From NCBI GenBank assembly GCA_030015575.1, contig JASDDO010000001.1, positions 519,617,772-519,681,771 of the forward strand: a DNA stretch of 64,000 nucleotides. The letters are read 5' to 3'. Shown here piece after piece: positions 1-10,532 of this stretch (positions are counted from its first letter, which is position 1; every line of letters begins with the position of its first letter). The position numbers were made by a program, and so were the translations under genes. The notes beneath the pieces were generated by a model, which was given only the letters and a program-made list of their open reading frames with translations, was not told where the DNA came from and ran no database searches. This DNA is from Agapanthus africanus. Taxonomy: Eukaryota > Streptophyta > Magnoliopsida > Asparagales > Amaryllidaceae.

Positions 1-363
1 GGCGACAACATAAATTATTCTCCGTATACAATTCACGGGCAACCAAAAATAAAATAAACACACACAACACGAAGTGACCATCTGGAGAAGGAGAAAGTTG
101 TTACCGCGATGCGGTACCGTAATTAATTGCAGGGGCTTGCGCCTGCAGGGAAGAGTGTCTCCACAATCAAAAACCTCTCAAATGAGGGGGAATCTGACGA
201 AATCTGCTACAACGGCCGCATCCGTCTAAACCTCCGATACACGGTGCCATAAATCAACTTGGCATCTTCGGAGAGGTAGATAGATAAAACCTGATAGCAT
301 CTGCCCCCAAATTAAGGCAAGACGAACATACGCGGTTCCGTCTCCCGTTTTCAGCGGAGAACA
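1..363 (+). mobile_element. 3' end of a Tat-type LTR (element X)
   Basis: This segment aligns by eye with the last ~440 bases of the D LTR (45965-46405). It shares the GTATACAATYCACGGGC block, the CTGCAGG...CCTGCAG-type hairpin, the CTCAAATGAG hairpin and the terminal CRGRGAACA end. No primer site follows base 363, whereas one follows the D LTR, so this is read as the 3' end of a 3' LTR. The rest of element X lies left of the window. X appears to be inserted in the gag of element B, which resumes at 364. Confidence 0.7.
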
Positions 364-411
364 GCTATCCCATGAATATATTCCTAAAACTTCATCGTGC
401 TCTGTCCAAGA
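364..411 (+). pseudogene. B gag fragment, left of the solo LTR
   Basis: These 48 bases are open in the frame that continues at 1479 after removal of the solo LTR and one target-site copy. This is the only reason to assign them to B gag. No domain is visible in so short a stretch. Confidence 0.4.
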
Positions 412-904
412 TGTGTGTTGTGATGAGGTAGGTCATTACCTCGTGAGTTATCTAAAGGCAATACAAGTTTAATGTCGGAAATGAAGTATGTGGTATTTTA
501 CCGTAAAAATACAATAAAAATTGCATAAAAATATTTTTAGATGAAACTTGTTTTAAAGTGTTTGTTAATATTTGTTAAACATTATATGATAGTATGGAAT
601 TTTATTGATTAAGAAAAGTAGAGTTTTATAGAAAAACCGAATCGGAAGTCGGATTAACTCCGCTTCCGTTGGGTTTTAGAACTGGAAGTTTTTAAAGAAG
701 AAGGGGACTTACTGGCTTTAAGGAAATGGGAGAGGTAGGAGGAGCTTTAGGGATCATCGGGGCGTCGTTTCATCGCCGGAAACTTCTCGGAACTTCGCTG
801 GAACTTGGCCCTTCGCTAACTTCACTTGCATACTATTAGGACTTGAGAATTTTTAAGAGTTTTGACAGGGAATTTTTGAGTGAGAAGGGATGAAATATGG
901 TGTG

Positions 905-913
905 GTATTTATA
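905..913 (-). promoter_or_regulatory. TATA-like box of solo LTR F
   Basis: Reverse complement reads CTATAAATA, within a stretch resembling an LTR core promoter. Downstream on the minus strand the sequence is C-rich and leader-like. Confidence 0.4.
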
Positions 914-1288
914 GAGAAAATTAGGGTTTAGAGGATGAAAGAATGCATTAAAAATTGCATTAAAATTAGGATTAAATGGCATTTTATTGTTCTCTGGATG
1001 AATGCAGAGAAAATAAACAATGTAGGGTTAGTAGGATAGGCAAAGAGGTGCTCGGGCAAAGAAATGGAGACCATTGCCAACGGGGGGCCTGGCGGTGCCG
1101 GTATTTTGCTTGATCTCGCCGGTCTTGAACCGGTTGAATGGGCTCGGAATGTCTCCACGTGTCCCTATCGCTTGGTATACCCCAGTGCACGTGTTTGTTT
1201 ATTCTGCGTCTCTTCAGTTTACGTGTAGTGTACGTGCAAACCCTTAGGCTTCTAAAAGATTAAAAGTAATTTAAATAAAAAGTTAATG

Positions 1289-1344
1289 TGGCTAGGGGGA
1301 TTCGATCACAGGGGCTACATCACAGCAGTGCAAGGCTTTACCAA
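1289..1344 (-). other. tRNA-like A-box/B-box segment inside solo LTR F
   Basis: On the minus strand TTGGTAAAGCC (1344-1334) resembles a Pol III A box and GATCGAATCCC (1307-1297) resembles a B box. The starts are 37 nt apart, within the normal tRNA range. No acceptor stem or clean T-stem can be folded by eye, so this is not a tRNA gene. It is either a tRNA-derived insertion or chance resemblance. Confidence 0.35.
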
Positions 1345-1478
1345 TATGCTACAAGTATTTTCTTGCTGTTCTAAATTAAAACAAATACTTATAGTATACA
1401 TAGGATTGCAAATACCCCAATTGTACATTAACTTTTAAACAATTTTCTGTACATTGAAATTGGAGTTGTTACACAAGC

Positions 1479-1790
1479 TCCCGCCAGTCACCTATAGAGC
1501 GGCTAAATGAACCCAGGGGCCATATTACGCCTTCCATAAGTCGCAGGGTCACCCGACCAAAAATTGTAAGCAACTCCATGACTACATCGAGGAGTTGATC
1601 CGCTCTAGCCACTTAGCGAGGTACCTTCGGGACAAGCGGCAGGCCGATAGGGAGCAGGAGAACCAGCCCCCTCCTGGGGAATTGACAATCGGGCAAATCA
1701 TGGTCATTTCCTTGGGATCTGCCCGTGGTGCCGGCGCCCCTCACCGCCTCCTACCCGTCGAAGGAACAAGCGCTATGCCCCAGAAAAAGA
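1479..1790 (+). pseudogene. B gag C-terminus with zinc-finger-like motif
   Basis: Translation gives the gag tail typical of Tat/Ogre-like elements: YYAFHKSQGHPTKNC, a Y/C-H-H-C metal-binding-like motif, then an LxDYIEELIRxxHL helix. The ancestral first cysteine is replaced by Y. An in-frame TGA lies upstream of the motif (about 1508). The frame runs on into the protease without interruption. Nucleic-acid binding in the particle is inferred from family knowledge. Confidence 0.6.
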
Positions 1791-2176
1791 GCAAGACCAC
1801 CGAGCCCATCATTTTCACTGATGAAGACCTCCACAGTATATCATTGCCTCACAACGACCCTCTCGTAATAACATCGCGGGTCCACCGTTACGAGGTTCAG
1901 ATGATATTGGTCGATTCCGGAGGCTCGGCAGATATCCTCTTCTATGACTGCTTCCAGCGTATGGCGTTAGGGCTGTCCGACCTGCGGCCAACCTCCCATA
2001 TCCTATCGGGGTTTACCAACCACTCCATCCTGGCCGAGGGAGTGATCACCCTCCTCCTTAACATTGGGGAAGCGGGCCATACGAGGACCGTACTGGTGGA
2101 ATTCATCATCGCTAGGATCCGCTCATCCTACAACATCCTTCTGGGACGCCCGATATTAAATGCCCTCCGGGCTTAA
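1790..2176 (+). pseudogene. B aspartic protease domain
   Basis: A retropepsin-like domain with the catalytic motif ILVDSGGSADILF (near 1909-1947) and the closing LLGRPILNALRA about 65 residues later. The frame is uninterrupted from the gag tail, then a TAA at 2174-2176 breaks it and the same frame continues into RT. The family function is processing of the Gag-Pol polyprotein. Confidence 0.75.
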
Positions 2177-3202
2177 ATCTTGACCTATCACCTTACGATC
2201 AAATTTCCATTAGATCAAGGGAGGATAGGCCGGGTCTACGGGAACCAACAAATCGCCAAGATTTGCTTTACCTCGACATCTACCGCCGGAGAGCAGAGCG
2301 ACGACTTCAAAGAGACGAATGATTTCCAGGGGTCCTTGGACAAGTGCCATGAACAGAAAGAAATCCGAGGAGCCCCGGTAGAAGCGCTGACAAGAGTCCC
2401 TTTCATCGAGGGGGACGAAGAACGAACCGTCCAGATCAGATCCCTTCTGACAGGAGCCCGGCGCGAAGACTTGATCCACTTTCTCCGAGAGAACTCGAAC
2501 GTGTTCGCCTGGGCGCCAGCTGACATACCCGGGATCGACCCCAAAGTAATCTCGCACAAGCTCAGGGTTGACCCGAAGGCCCGACCCGTCAGACAAAAGA
2601 AGTGAAGTTTCACGCCGATCAAGCAAAAGGAGATTGAGGACGAGGTCGATAGATTGCTCGCAACCAACTTCATTCGAAATGTTGACTACTCGGACCTGCT
2701 GGCGAATGTAGTCATGATTAAAAAGCCGAACGGGAAGTGGCGCATGTGCGTCGACTTCACGGACCTGAGCAAGGCCTGCCCTAAAGACAACTATCCCTTC
2801 TCTTGGATAGACCAGCTAGTAGACAACTCGGCAGGCCACGAATTGCTCAGCTTCATGGACGCTTTCTCTGGCTACAACCAGATCCGCATGAACCCGGCAG
2901 ATGAAGAACTTATCGCGTTCACCACGGACCAGAGGGTATACTGCTACAAAGTGATGCCCTTCAGCCTAACAAATGCTGGGGCTAATTATCAGCGCTTAGT
3001 TAACAAAATGTTCAAACCGCAGATCGGGAAGAACATGGAAGTTTACGTCGACGACATGCTCGTGAAATCGACCTCATCAGACGAGCACACCAAAGATCTT
3101 GACGAGACATTCGACGTCCTCCGCAAGTACAAAATGAAGCCGGATCCAGCCAAGTGCGCGTTCGGAGTCACCAGCAGGAAATTCCTCGAGTTCATGGTTA
3201 CC
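2177..3202 (+). pseudogene. B reverse transcriptase, 5' part
   Basis: Same frame as the protease. It contains the pre-RT segment (FAWAPADIPGI), an in-frame TGA at 2603-2605, then RT blocks: KKPNGKWRMCVDF, LSKACPKDNYP, SFMDAFSGYNQI and the catalytic YVDD within MEVYVDDMLVKS. It stops where element A is inserted; the frame resumes in phase at 11275 after removal of A and one TTACC copy. The TGA sits where the family usually has an arginine, which fits decay of a CGA codon at a methylated CpG. Confidence 0.85.
3198..3202 (+). repeat. Target-site duplication TTACC of element A (left)
   Basis: The matching copy is at 11270-11274. Removing A and one copy restores the RT frame of B. Confidence 0.9.
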
Positions 3203-3990
3203 TGTTCAGACCATAATATTGCATTTTCCATTCTCCTATTCTTATCCTTTTTATAAATAAACAGGTACTCTTGACGCACGTTTGTTGCATATTACAGGAT
3301 ACAGGTTTCTGGAGCAAATACAGTGAAAAAGACACAAAACAACAGAAAAAGGGATTTTTTACCAACTATTAGACGGATCCTAGTCAAGCCCAGTTCACAT
3401 AGGTGCAAGGCAACGAATGTCAAGGTGAAACGGTTAAAAAGCCCAATACAAGTCTTCACTGAAATATCTGGAGAAGAATAAGAAACCCAACAGAGAAACT
3501 ACATATGGAAACAGAAGCCCAAACAGCCAAGGAAAAAGCCCAGAAAATAACAGAGCCCAACTCCCTTATTTGGCCGCGGAACCGCGGCCAAACCCATGCT
3601 GGCGCAGCGGTTCCGCGGCCATCAAATGCACGTGTCGGTGGAAAATCTCTGAGGCGGCGCGACGGTTTTCCCAAAAGAGTTGTACCCACTTTATCGATAA
3701 TTACTATAACACCTAATGGATCTAAAATACGGCATTGAAAGCGGTGAGGAAACATCAATCTCCAAAACTTTCTCTAAGCCTAACCCTAGCAAGAATTTAA
3801 ATTAGATTAATTAAGTTTTAGATCTAGATTTTTATAAAACCAAAACGACAAATAGAATCAACTCGTTAAGACACACTAAAGGAATTTACCCGTCTCTGTG
3901 GATCGACCCGCACTCACCGGCTAGCTGCGAAGCGACGCCGTTTCTTGATTGCGGTAATTATATTTTTGATCGTAAAATCTCTACCAATCA
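3203..3990 (+). repeat. 5' LTR of element A (internally deleted)
   Basis: Begins TGTTCAG and ends CCAATCA. It matches the 3' LTR (9984-11269) except for a gap after GACGGTT at 3667, corresponding to 10448-10946. The missing part contains the TATA box, so this LTR should lack its core promoter. The GC-rich double dyad (3572-3620) is retained. Confidence 0.9.
3569..3620 (+). repeat. GC-rich double dyad, A 5' LTR
   Basis: First dyad GGCCGCGGAACCGCGGCC (3572-3589) is a perfect 8-bp-arm inverted repeat around AA, extended to 11-bp arms by flanking TTT/AAA. After a 14-nt gap comes a second dyad, GCAGCGGTTCCGCGGCC (3604-3620), imperfect. Identical layout is seen at 10349-10400 and related layouts in E, C1 and C2. 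Confidence 0.9.
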
Positions 3991-3992
3991 AA

Positions 3993-4010
3993 TGGCGCCG
4001 TTGCCGGGGA
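3993..4010 (+). other. Primer-binding site of element A
   Basis: TGGCGCCGTTGCCGGGGA lies 2 nt after the LTR end. This is the primer site characteristic of Athila-type gypsy elements, complementary to the 3' end of tRNA-Asp as I know the family. Confidence 0.85.
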
Positions 4011-5118
4011 CGGCGTAATATTTCTTTTTGTGAATTTTCGGGTTGATATAAAATTTAAAAATTATAAAAATCTGAAAATATAAAAAAAAAACAAAAAAAA
4101 ATATCAAATTTGATCTGTTTGAAGGGTGTATATTTTTGGATCTTGCAGGAACAGCGAAGGTCACGGATCTGGAATTTTACAGAGGGCAAATCAAAATTCG
4201 GAGCATAGGAACAGAGAGAAATTGTAATTACAGAACAGTGAAAAAATTTCCAGAGCGCGATCCCACCAGAACGCCGCTCTTCCGCCGCATTAGGGGCATA
4301 CCGCCGCGCATCCGCGCTCTCTGTGCCACGTTAGCGCACCAAATTTTTCTGGTTTGATTTCTCTCTCTCTCCTCTGGAATCTCCCATATATCTCTCTGTA
4401 AAAAGTTTTCTGCAGGATTTATTTGCGTAAAAATCTTTTTCCCCCTTCTAAATAACAGATTTCTGCAGGTTTCTTTGCGCCGCGCTAAAAAATTCTGATT
4501 GCAAGTGAAATTTTATTTGTTTTGCATAATTTAACCGGATTCTAAGGGGCTATTTGACCAAACTCAGATTGGGTGGGGATTTCATCACCCTTCCCAGGAC
4601 CCCAGAAAACACCTAAGCATTTTGCATCAACCATCTTTAATTAAAAAAGATTAGACTCAGACCTAAGGACAGCGAGCTCAATAGGAAAAGGACTAGGGTA
4701 GGCATCAGCCGTTTATCCTAACCGACATTGCAGTGTCTAGGCTAGTGGTTTTTAATTAGGCCCACTGTAGTGGTGGTTCCTTCCCACTTACCTGGCCGTA
4801 TTTGTCCGTGAAGAGGCGGTTTGAGGTCTATTTCTAGCCCTAGTTAGGAGCTGTCTAGCAGACTTAGGCGACCTTAGATCTAGGCCTGATTGTGCATGTG
4901 TGGTTGACACATTGGTGTCACGAGTCCCTTTCCTAAAACCTCTTTGCAAAACCTTCACATAAATAAAAGAAAAAGAAAAAGAAAAATCTTTTAAAAAAAA
5001 CTTGCAACTTGCCGCTAAGAAAACTTGCAAACTCACTTCCACCACTTCTTCTCACTGACGTTATCTTACCCCCACATTCTGATTTTCTCTTTTTTCTGAC
5101 TGCACTACCCTTTAGTGT
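4011..5118 (+). other. Untranslated leader of element A
   Basis: About 1.1 kb without a coding frame. Blocks at about 4548-4640 (GGTGGGGATTTCATCACCC) and 4735-4800 (GGTTTTTAATTAGGCCCACT, then TTCCCACTTACCTGG) are nearly identical in the leader of E, despite divergence elsewhere. Such conserved leader blocks may act in RNA packaging or dimerisation. A degenerate copy of the GC double dyad lies at 4273-4317. Confidence 0.7.
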
Positions 5119-6339
5119 ATGTCATTTTGGACTAGGGATACTAACACCCGATTAGTCCGTGTTTCGTTGGTACCGACCAACGAACCCTTCGGCGAACCCT
5201 TCGTCGAAATTCCCTCCATTTCCTTACCTCCACCTTTAAATTCTTCTTTCGAAGGTATGTCGGGATTCAACCCCAACGATACCTTACCGACGGGAATGAT
5301 TCCACCTCCACCAGGTGCGAATAACCCGAATCTTCCGCCTGTTGTAGCGCCCGCACGAGTTGCGCTCCAGGATCTCTTCTACCCTGTTCGCACTTCTTTA
5401 CCCACATGTCTTTCACCCCCACCGGCAAATGGGGATAATTTTGAAATAAAACCACACTTTATCAATATGCTGCCTAAGTTTCATGGTTTGGAATCCGAAG
5501 ATGCTTATATTTTCATTAATAAATTCCAAAACGTTTGCGCCATGATGAAGACAACCCAATTAAGTGATGACGCAATAAGGCTAAGGGTCATTCCTTTTAC
5601 CTTATGTGACCTAGCCGAGAAGTGGCTATACAGCACCGCATCACATTCTATTAGAAATTGGGACGAGTTTGTGAGAGCTTTTCTGAAAAAGTTCTATCCT
5701 CACCACAAAACTGCTAGAATCCGAAACAAGATTATACAATTTTCACAGCTTCCTTCCGAACCATTTTGGAAGTGCTTCGAGAGATTTAAAGACCTACTTG
5801 TTCAATGCCCTCATCATGGGATAGAAAATTGGCAACTTTGCCAAACATTATACGAGGGATTGAACGCAGCAACGAAGCAGTTGCTAGAAACAATATGTCA
5901 AGGTCATTTTCTCTCCAAGTCTAGCGACGAAGCTTGGCAGTTTCTTGAGGACCTAAGTGAGCAAACAATTCAGTGGGAGAGTACCAAGACCACATCATCT
6001 TCTTCAGTTGGTCAATCTAGGGCAGGCATACATCAAATAGATATGTCGATTGCTATGAAGGCCGAGATGGCCTCACTTATGAAAAAGCTAGAAGCCATTG
6101 AGACAAAAATCTCATCAACTTCTCCTGCCCCTACTCTACCCACACGAACTGTTTGTGCTTGTTGTTCGAACCCATCGCATTTAACCGAAGAGTGTCCTTA
6201 TAATGCACCTATTCAAGGACAGGATCAAGTCAATGCTGCATTCCAGCAACGACAAAGAAATGATCCTTACTCTTCGACATACAATCAGGGGTGGAGGAGT
6301 CACCCGAATTTCGCTTGGAACCAAAATCAACAAGTCTAA
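5119..6339 (+). CDS. Gag of element A
   Basis: 406 codons. After a proline-rich N-terminus comes the Athila-type gag core (IKPHFINMLPKFHGLESEDA, then FTLCDLAEKWLY and WDEFVRAFLKKFYP). A cysteine cluster CACCSNPSHLTEEC near residue 345 (C-C-H-C spacing) resembles a zinc knuckle. A glutamine/asparagine-rich tail follows. The start fits the E homologue, which also begins shortly after a conserved leader block. The frame ends at a TAA (6337-6339) but stays open in phase to 8532, so the ancestor made one Gag-protease polyprotein. The stop is either decay or a readthrough site; I favour decay because E has its stop elsewhere. Confidence 0.85.
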   Translation: MSFWTRDTNTRLVRVSLVPTNEPFGEPFVEIPSISLPPPLNSSFEGMSGFNPNDTLPTGMIPPPPGANNPNLPPVVAPARVALQDLFYPVRTSLPTCLSPPPANGDNFEIKPHFINMLPKFHGLESEDAYIFINKFQNVCAMMKTTQLSDDAIRLRVIPFTLCDLAEKWLYSTASHSIRNWDEFVRAFLKKFYPHHKTARIRNKIIQFSQLPSEPFWKCFERFKDLLVQCPHHGIENWQLCQTLYEGLNAATKQLLETICQGHFLSKSSDEAWQFLEDLSEQTIQWESTKTTSSSSVGQSRAGIHQIDMSIAMKAEMASLMKKLEAIETKISSTSPAPTLPTRTVCACCSNPSHLTEECPYNAPIQGQDQVNAAFQQRQRNDPYSSTYNQGWRSHPNFAWNQNQQV

Positions 6340-8532
6340 GGGAATAATAATTTTCAAAGACCTCCTCCACAACAACAACAAGCACCCTTACAAACTCAAA
6401 ACCAGCAACCTTTCCAACAACAACCTTATACAAATCAAACGAACAATTTGGTTCAACCTAATGATGATAAGGTTAGCTCGCTCGAGAAAAGTCTTGAAGC
6501 ATTTCTCAAGCAAACTACAGAATCCGCAGCAAGATTTGAAAGTTATGTGCAATCTTTAATGAATAACAATGCCTCACACGATCAAAGTATCAAATCTATT
6601 GAGGCACAAATTGCACAATTAACTGCTGCGTTGAACGAGAGAGAAAAGGGAAAGCTTCCATCTCAACCATTGCCCAATCCCGGTCACGCACAAAACGCAT
6701 ATCACAATCACAATGTAAATGCGGTGACCACGTTGAGATCCGGAAGAGAGTTGCAAAATAATGTGGAAACTAGTGATGACATCCCCGCCGGTGGTTCTTC
6801 TTCTTCTTCCCCTTCTTCATTTTCTTCACTTCCTTCTTCACCTTTTTCTTTAGAGCCTATTCTCCACCCTTCATATGGCTCTACTTCTTCTAGCTCTAAC
6901 GGACCCATTTCTCACAACACGAACACATCCACACTGGGATCCGTTCCTATTCCACATTCTACTCCACAGACTTTTGACTCAACAAATTTTCAGAATGCAC
7001 CATTTCCAAACAGGTTGAGTCCTAATAAACCAAATACACAAGTGGAGAAGATTGTGGAGATATTTAAGCAGGTTAGCATAAATATACCTCTCTTGGATGC
7101 TATCCAACAAGTCCCATCATATGCGAAAATCTTAAAGGGCTTGTGCACTTCAAAGAGAAAAGCATCTCAAGTACCCAAGAAAGTGCTAGTAGCTAGTGCA
7201 GTGAGCAATGCTATTAACCACCATCAAACCTTACCCCAAAAAAGAAAGGACCCCGGCTGTCCTACGATTTCAATTACAATTGGGGATAAGAAAATTAATC
7301 AAGCACTTTTAGATCTTGGGGCTAGTGTTAACCTGATTCCCTACTCCGTGTATGAACAATTAGGGGTTGGAGAGTTGAAACCCACTCGTTGCACTCTCCA
7401 AATGGCTGATCGATCAATCACCTATCCAAGGGGTCAACTAGAGGATGTGTTGATCAAAGTTGGGGAGTTAATATTCCCCGTTGATTTTATTGTTATGGAT
7501 ACACAACCTGTTGCTAACCCAATAAACCAAATTCCGGTGATTCTCGGTCGACCATTTTTGGCCACTTCCAATGCCGTGATAAATTGCCGCAATGGCTCCA
7601 TGACTCTATCCTTCGGGAAGAGGTCTAGTGAGTTCAATATTTATAAGATGGGAAGTCTGCCCCCCGTGCCTAAAACTAGTACACGAGAAGTTTGCTCTAT
7701 TCATGAAATCACGCAGGAGGACTGCGAGCTTGAAGGATTTCTATTTGATGAAAACAGTTTTGACGCCACTAGTGCGTCCCTCCTTGAGCCTACTACAATT
7801 GATACAACCGATGTTGATTATGAATGCTTCACTTTTTTGGATGATGATGACTCACAGCCCGAATATGAGTCGTTTGAATTTTTGGATGAGTCAGTTGAGC
7901 AATCTGAATCGGTTGTTTGCCGTGATTTCGAACCTGTGATGGAGTCCTTTGAGTTCGAGGTAGATTCCGCAATGATTCTTTCGCCTCCGAAACTCGAACT
8001 CACGCCCTTACCGCCTCATCTTAAATATGCTTACATAGGTGAGAATGAGACTTTTCCCATTATCATATCAGCCTCTTTAGCCTTCGAGCAAGAGAACGCT
8101 ATTTTAAAAGTCTTACAAGATAGGCGGCAAGTTTCCAGTTGGACTATAGCGGACATCGAGGAGATAAGTTCCCTCATAAGTGAATATCATACACAATTGA
8201 TGGATGATGCCATGTCAATAGAGGACACACGGGAACATCTTGGGGGTATTGTGGTGAGCCAACTTCCTCCCTTAGAAGTTGAAATACCCCCATTTCTTTT
8301 AATAAGGTACGAGAATGCCAACACTCCACTGATTGCTGATCACTTACATTCTCGTATCGATGCATCACCATCACCTGTATATTTACCTCCACACCTCCCA
8401 TACCACTACTTCTATCTTCCCCAATTTTTTGCGGACCACCACAACTTATTTTTTCACCACCCAATATTCTTTACTGATAAATTTTTCAACTGGTTGGTGT
8501 TGACTTTTAGCCGATGCAAAGTTTGGCAGTAA
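6340..8532 (+). CDS. Protease-containing polyprotein part of element A, no RT
   Basis: In phase with Gag; the first ATG is at 6448. Order: Gln-rich linker, a coiled-coil-like segment (SLEKSLEAFLKQ), a Ser-rich low-complexity stretch, a conserved VEKIVEIFKQVSINIPLLDA block, then the aspartic protease with LLDLGASVNLIP (near 7309) and VILGRPFLATSNAVINC. DLGAS instead of D-S/T-G is usual in Athila. An acidic tail follows, then the segment that normally precedes RT (WTIADIEEISSLI near 8140). RT itself is missing and the frame ends in a hydrophobic tail (FFNWLVLTFSRCKVW) shared with E. The frame is fully open over 2.19 kb, unusual for a decayed copy. Confidence 0.85.
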   Translation, partial: GNNNFQRPPPQQQQAPLQTQNQQPFQQQPYTNQTNNLVQPNDDKVSSLEKSLEAFLKQTTESAARFESYVQSLMNNNASHDQSIKSIEAQIAQLTAALNEREKGKLPSQPLPNPGHAQNAYHNHNVNAVTTLRSGRELQNNVETSDDIPAGGSSSSSPSSFSSLPSSPFSLEPILHPSYGSTSSSSNGPISHNTNTSTLGSVPIPHSTPQTFDSTNFQNAPFPNRLSPNKPNTQVEKIVEIFKQVSINIPLLDAIQQVPSYAKILKGLCTSKRKASQVPKKVLVASAVSNAINHHQTLPQKRKDPGCPTISITIGDKKINQALLDLGASVNLIPYSVYEQLGVGELKPTRCTLQMADRSITYPRGQLEDVLIKVGELIFPVDFIVMDTQPVANPINQIPVILGRPFLATSNAVINCRNGSMTLSFGKRSSEFNIYKMGSLPPVPKTSTREVCSIHEITQEDCELEGFLFDENSFDATSASLLEPTTIDTTDVDYECFTFLDDDDSQPEYESFEFLDESVEQSESVVCRDFEPVMESFEFEVDSAMILSPPKLELTPLPPHLKYAYIGENETFPIIISASLAFEQENAILKVLQDRRQVSSWTIADIEEISSLISEYHTQLMDDAMSIEDTREHLGGIVVSQLPPLEVEIPPFLLIRYENANTPLIADHLHSRIDASPSPVYLPPHLPYHYFYLPQFFADHHNLFFHHPIFFTDKFFNWLVLTFSRCKVWQ

Positions 8533-9968
8533 TGTCTAACATAGTTTAAATGAAGTTTGGGGGAGGGCCTTCTTGTATATATTTTTGTTTTCTTGATAAT
8601 AAAAAAAAAACTATAAATAAATAAACAGGGGAGTATCGGTATTTTGACCCTCTTGGTTTAGCATGACAGTGAGGACACTGTCAAGTTCAAGTTTGGGGGT
8701 ATGCTCGGTACGTCTTCTTCCTTCGCATTCATTTGTACATATTTTTGCATTTGCATACTTATTTGAAAACCCATAAAAATTTGAAAAATTTCAAAAAAAT
8801 ATAAAAATAATTGTATTCAATTTTGGCTAATTGACTTGAGTTTGACTAATAGGTTAACTGGTACAACTAGATCTTAGACTTAGTGAATTAAAAACCCTAA
8901 AAATAACCTTCCTTAAAGTTTAACGGTAGAAAGTATATGCCTTGTAGTTTATTTAGAAATAGGCAAATTTTGGGTTCATTTCTTGGGCTAAGTCAAAATG
9001 AGGGAAGAGTATTGATGTTCTTATTAGAGTATAAGTTTGAAAGATAGTTCCTAGCTTAAGTCTAAATTCTGAAAATGTATACCCTACAATTTGCACATTC
9101 ACGCACCTTGAAACTTGGAATAGTAGAAGAGGCCTTGAAATGCTCTTGTCTAAAGTCCTTAGTACAATGAAAATAAAAAGAAAAAAAAAGTGAATAAAGA
9201 AAAAATGGACACTGGTTTTTTGTATATACTTAAGGCTGTAAAAATAGAAAAATATTTAGCGAGGGTGCTTCATCACCTAGTGCCTTAGACCAACTGGTTT
9301 GGGAGTCACTGCTAAAGCCTTGGGTGTTGCAAGGACTAGGAAGTACGCTTTAAAGTGCAAACGCATTTTGTAATCGGTCGTTGGTACCTCAAGAAGTATT
9401 AACGGTCGCATGAAGGATGTGTAAGCAAATTTCATTCACCAACTAATTAGTACTTTGGACAATGGACAAGGGCATGATTGCTTGAATTGAATTTCCAAGT
9501 GTAGGGGTGATCTATACACACACGTAGGGGTACGTGATTGGAATTTAGATAAGAGAGAGGAATGAAAGATAAAATTTGTATCTTTAATAGAGTTGATAGA
9601 AATTCCTAAGTGGAGATGTAACCCTAGAAGGAAAACTTAAGAAATGCCGAAAGCTAAGTAAATCTACATAACATATATAATCTTAAGTTAAATAATGAGG
9701 AAGTGTGAAGAATATGGGTGGATAATTTACAAGTATAAGATAATAGAATTCCTTATTAGAAGACCTAATTGGAGAACAAAAGTCAATGGGCCGAGTTGAT
9801 AGGATTTTGTGGGTGTAATCCGCTGAAAACCCTCAGGAGACAACACTCCTCCTACTAGGGACACCTAGAGGTTTAACGGCTTGTTGCACGTGCTCAGTGC
9901 AATCGCGTTTCCCTGCGAAAGTGCGGATAGGATAAAATAATAAGTTTGCTCGAGGACGAGCAAAAGGT
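8533..9968 (+). other. Non-coding 3' region of element A
   Basis: No coding frame. It holds purine-tract look-alikes (AGTTTGGGGGAGGG at about 8551, AAGTTTGGGGGTATG at about 8690). From about 9060 onward it carries blocks nearly identical to E 34000-34890, including CGAGGGTGCTTCATCACCTA-type, CTCAAGAAGTATTAACGGTC and GTGTAATCCGCTGAAAACCC. Conservation here is stronger than in much of the coding region. Confidence 0.75.
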
Positions 9969-9979
9969 AAGTTTGGGGG
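9969..9979 (+). other. Polypurine tract of element A
   Basis: AAGTTTGGGGG just before the 3' LTR start at 9984; it would prime plus-strand DNA synthesis. The same sequence stands at the equivalent place in E. Confidence 0.75.
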
Positions 9980-10348
9980 TATTTGTTCAGACCATAATAT
10001 TGCATTTTCCATCCCCTATTCTTATCCTTTTTATAAATAAACATGTACTCTTGACGCACGTTTGTTGCATATTACAGGATACAGGTTTCTGGAGCAAATA
10101 CAGTGAAAAAGACACAAAACAACAGAAAAAGGGATTTTTTACCAACTATTAGACGGATCCTAGTCAAGCCCAGTTCACATAGGTGCAAGGCAACGAATGT
10201 CAAGGTGAAACGGTTAAAAAGCCCAATACAAGTCTTCACTGAAATATCTGGAGAAGAATAAGAAACCCAACAGAGAAATTACATATGGAAACAGAAGCCC
10301 AAACAGCCAAGGAAAAAGCCCAGAAAATAACAGAGCCCAACTCCCTTA

Positions 10349-10400
10349 TTTGGCCGCGGAACCGCGGCCAAACCCATGCTGGCGCAGCGGTTCCGCGGCC
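10349..10400 (+). repeat. GC-rich double dyad, A 3' LTR
   Basis: Same sequence and 14-nt spacing as in the 5' LTR (dyads 10352-10369 and 10384-10400). It lies about 125 bp upstream of the TATA box. Confidence 0.9.
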
Positions 10401-10525
10401 ATCAAATGCACGTGTCGGTGGAAAATCTCTGAGGCGGCGTGACGGTTCTGGTGTCAGGATTTTACGTGGGCAAATCTGTAATTTTGCATGTGCGAGAGTC
10501 TGTAACCCTAGGTTTCCTATTTTCC

Positions 10526-10532
10526 TATAAAT
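10526..10532 (+). promoter_or_regulatory. TATA box in the A 3' LTR
   Basis: TATAAAT in TTTCCTATAAATTG. It is absent from the 5' LTR because of the internal deletion. Confidence 0.6.

Larger units (their letters stand above)
412..1473 (-). mobile_element. Probable solo LTR (element F), minus orientation
   Basis: The segment starts TGTGTGTTG and ends TTGTTACA on the plus strand, so on the minus strand it begins TGTAACAACTCC, like many gypsy LTRs. Flanks are CAAGA (407-411) and CAAGC (1474-1478), a 4/5 match to a 5-bp target-site duplication. On the minus strand a TATA-like CTATAAATA (about 905-913) lies mid-segment. No primer site or coding region accompanies it, so a solo LTR is the simplest reading. 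The left boundary is less certain than the right. Lineage (perhaps chromovirus) is a guess. Confidence 0.5.

Noticed and set aside
928-1190. Small minus-strand gene within solo LTR F
   Set aside because: Two overlapping 68-76 codon frames without domain, downstream of no clear promoter; better explained as LTR sequence.
1289-1344. A true tRNA gene
   Set aside because: A and B boxes can be seen, but no acceptor stem, anticodon arm or T-stem of normal length.
3505-10530. 77-81 codon frames in the LTRs of element A
   Set aside because: Low-complexity frames across the GC dyad, changed by the LTR deletion, without homologue in E.
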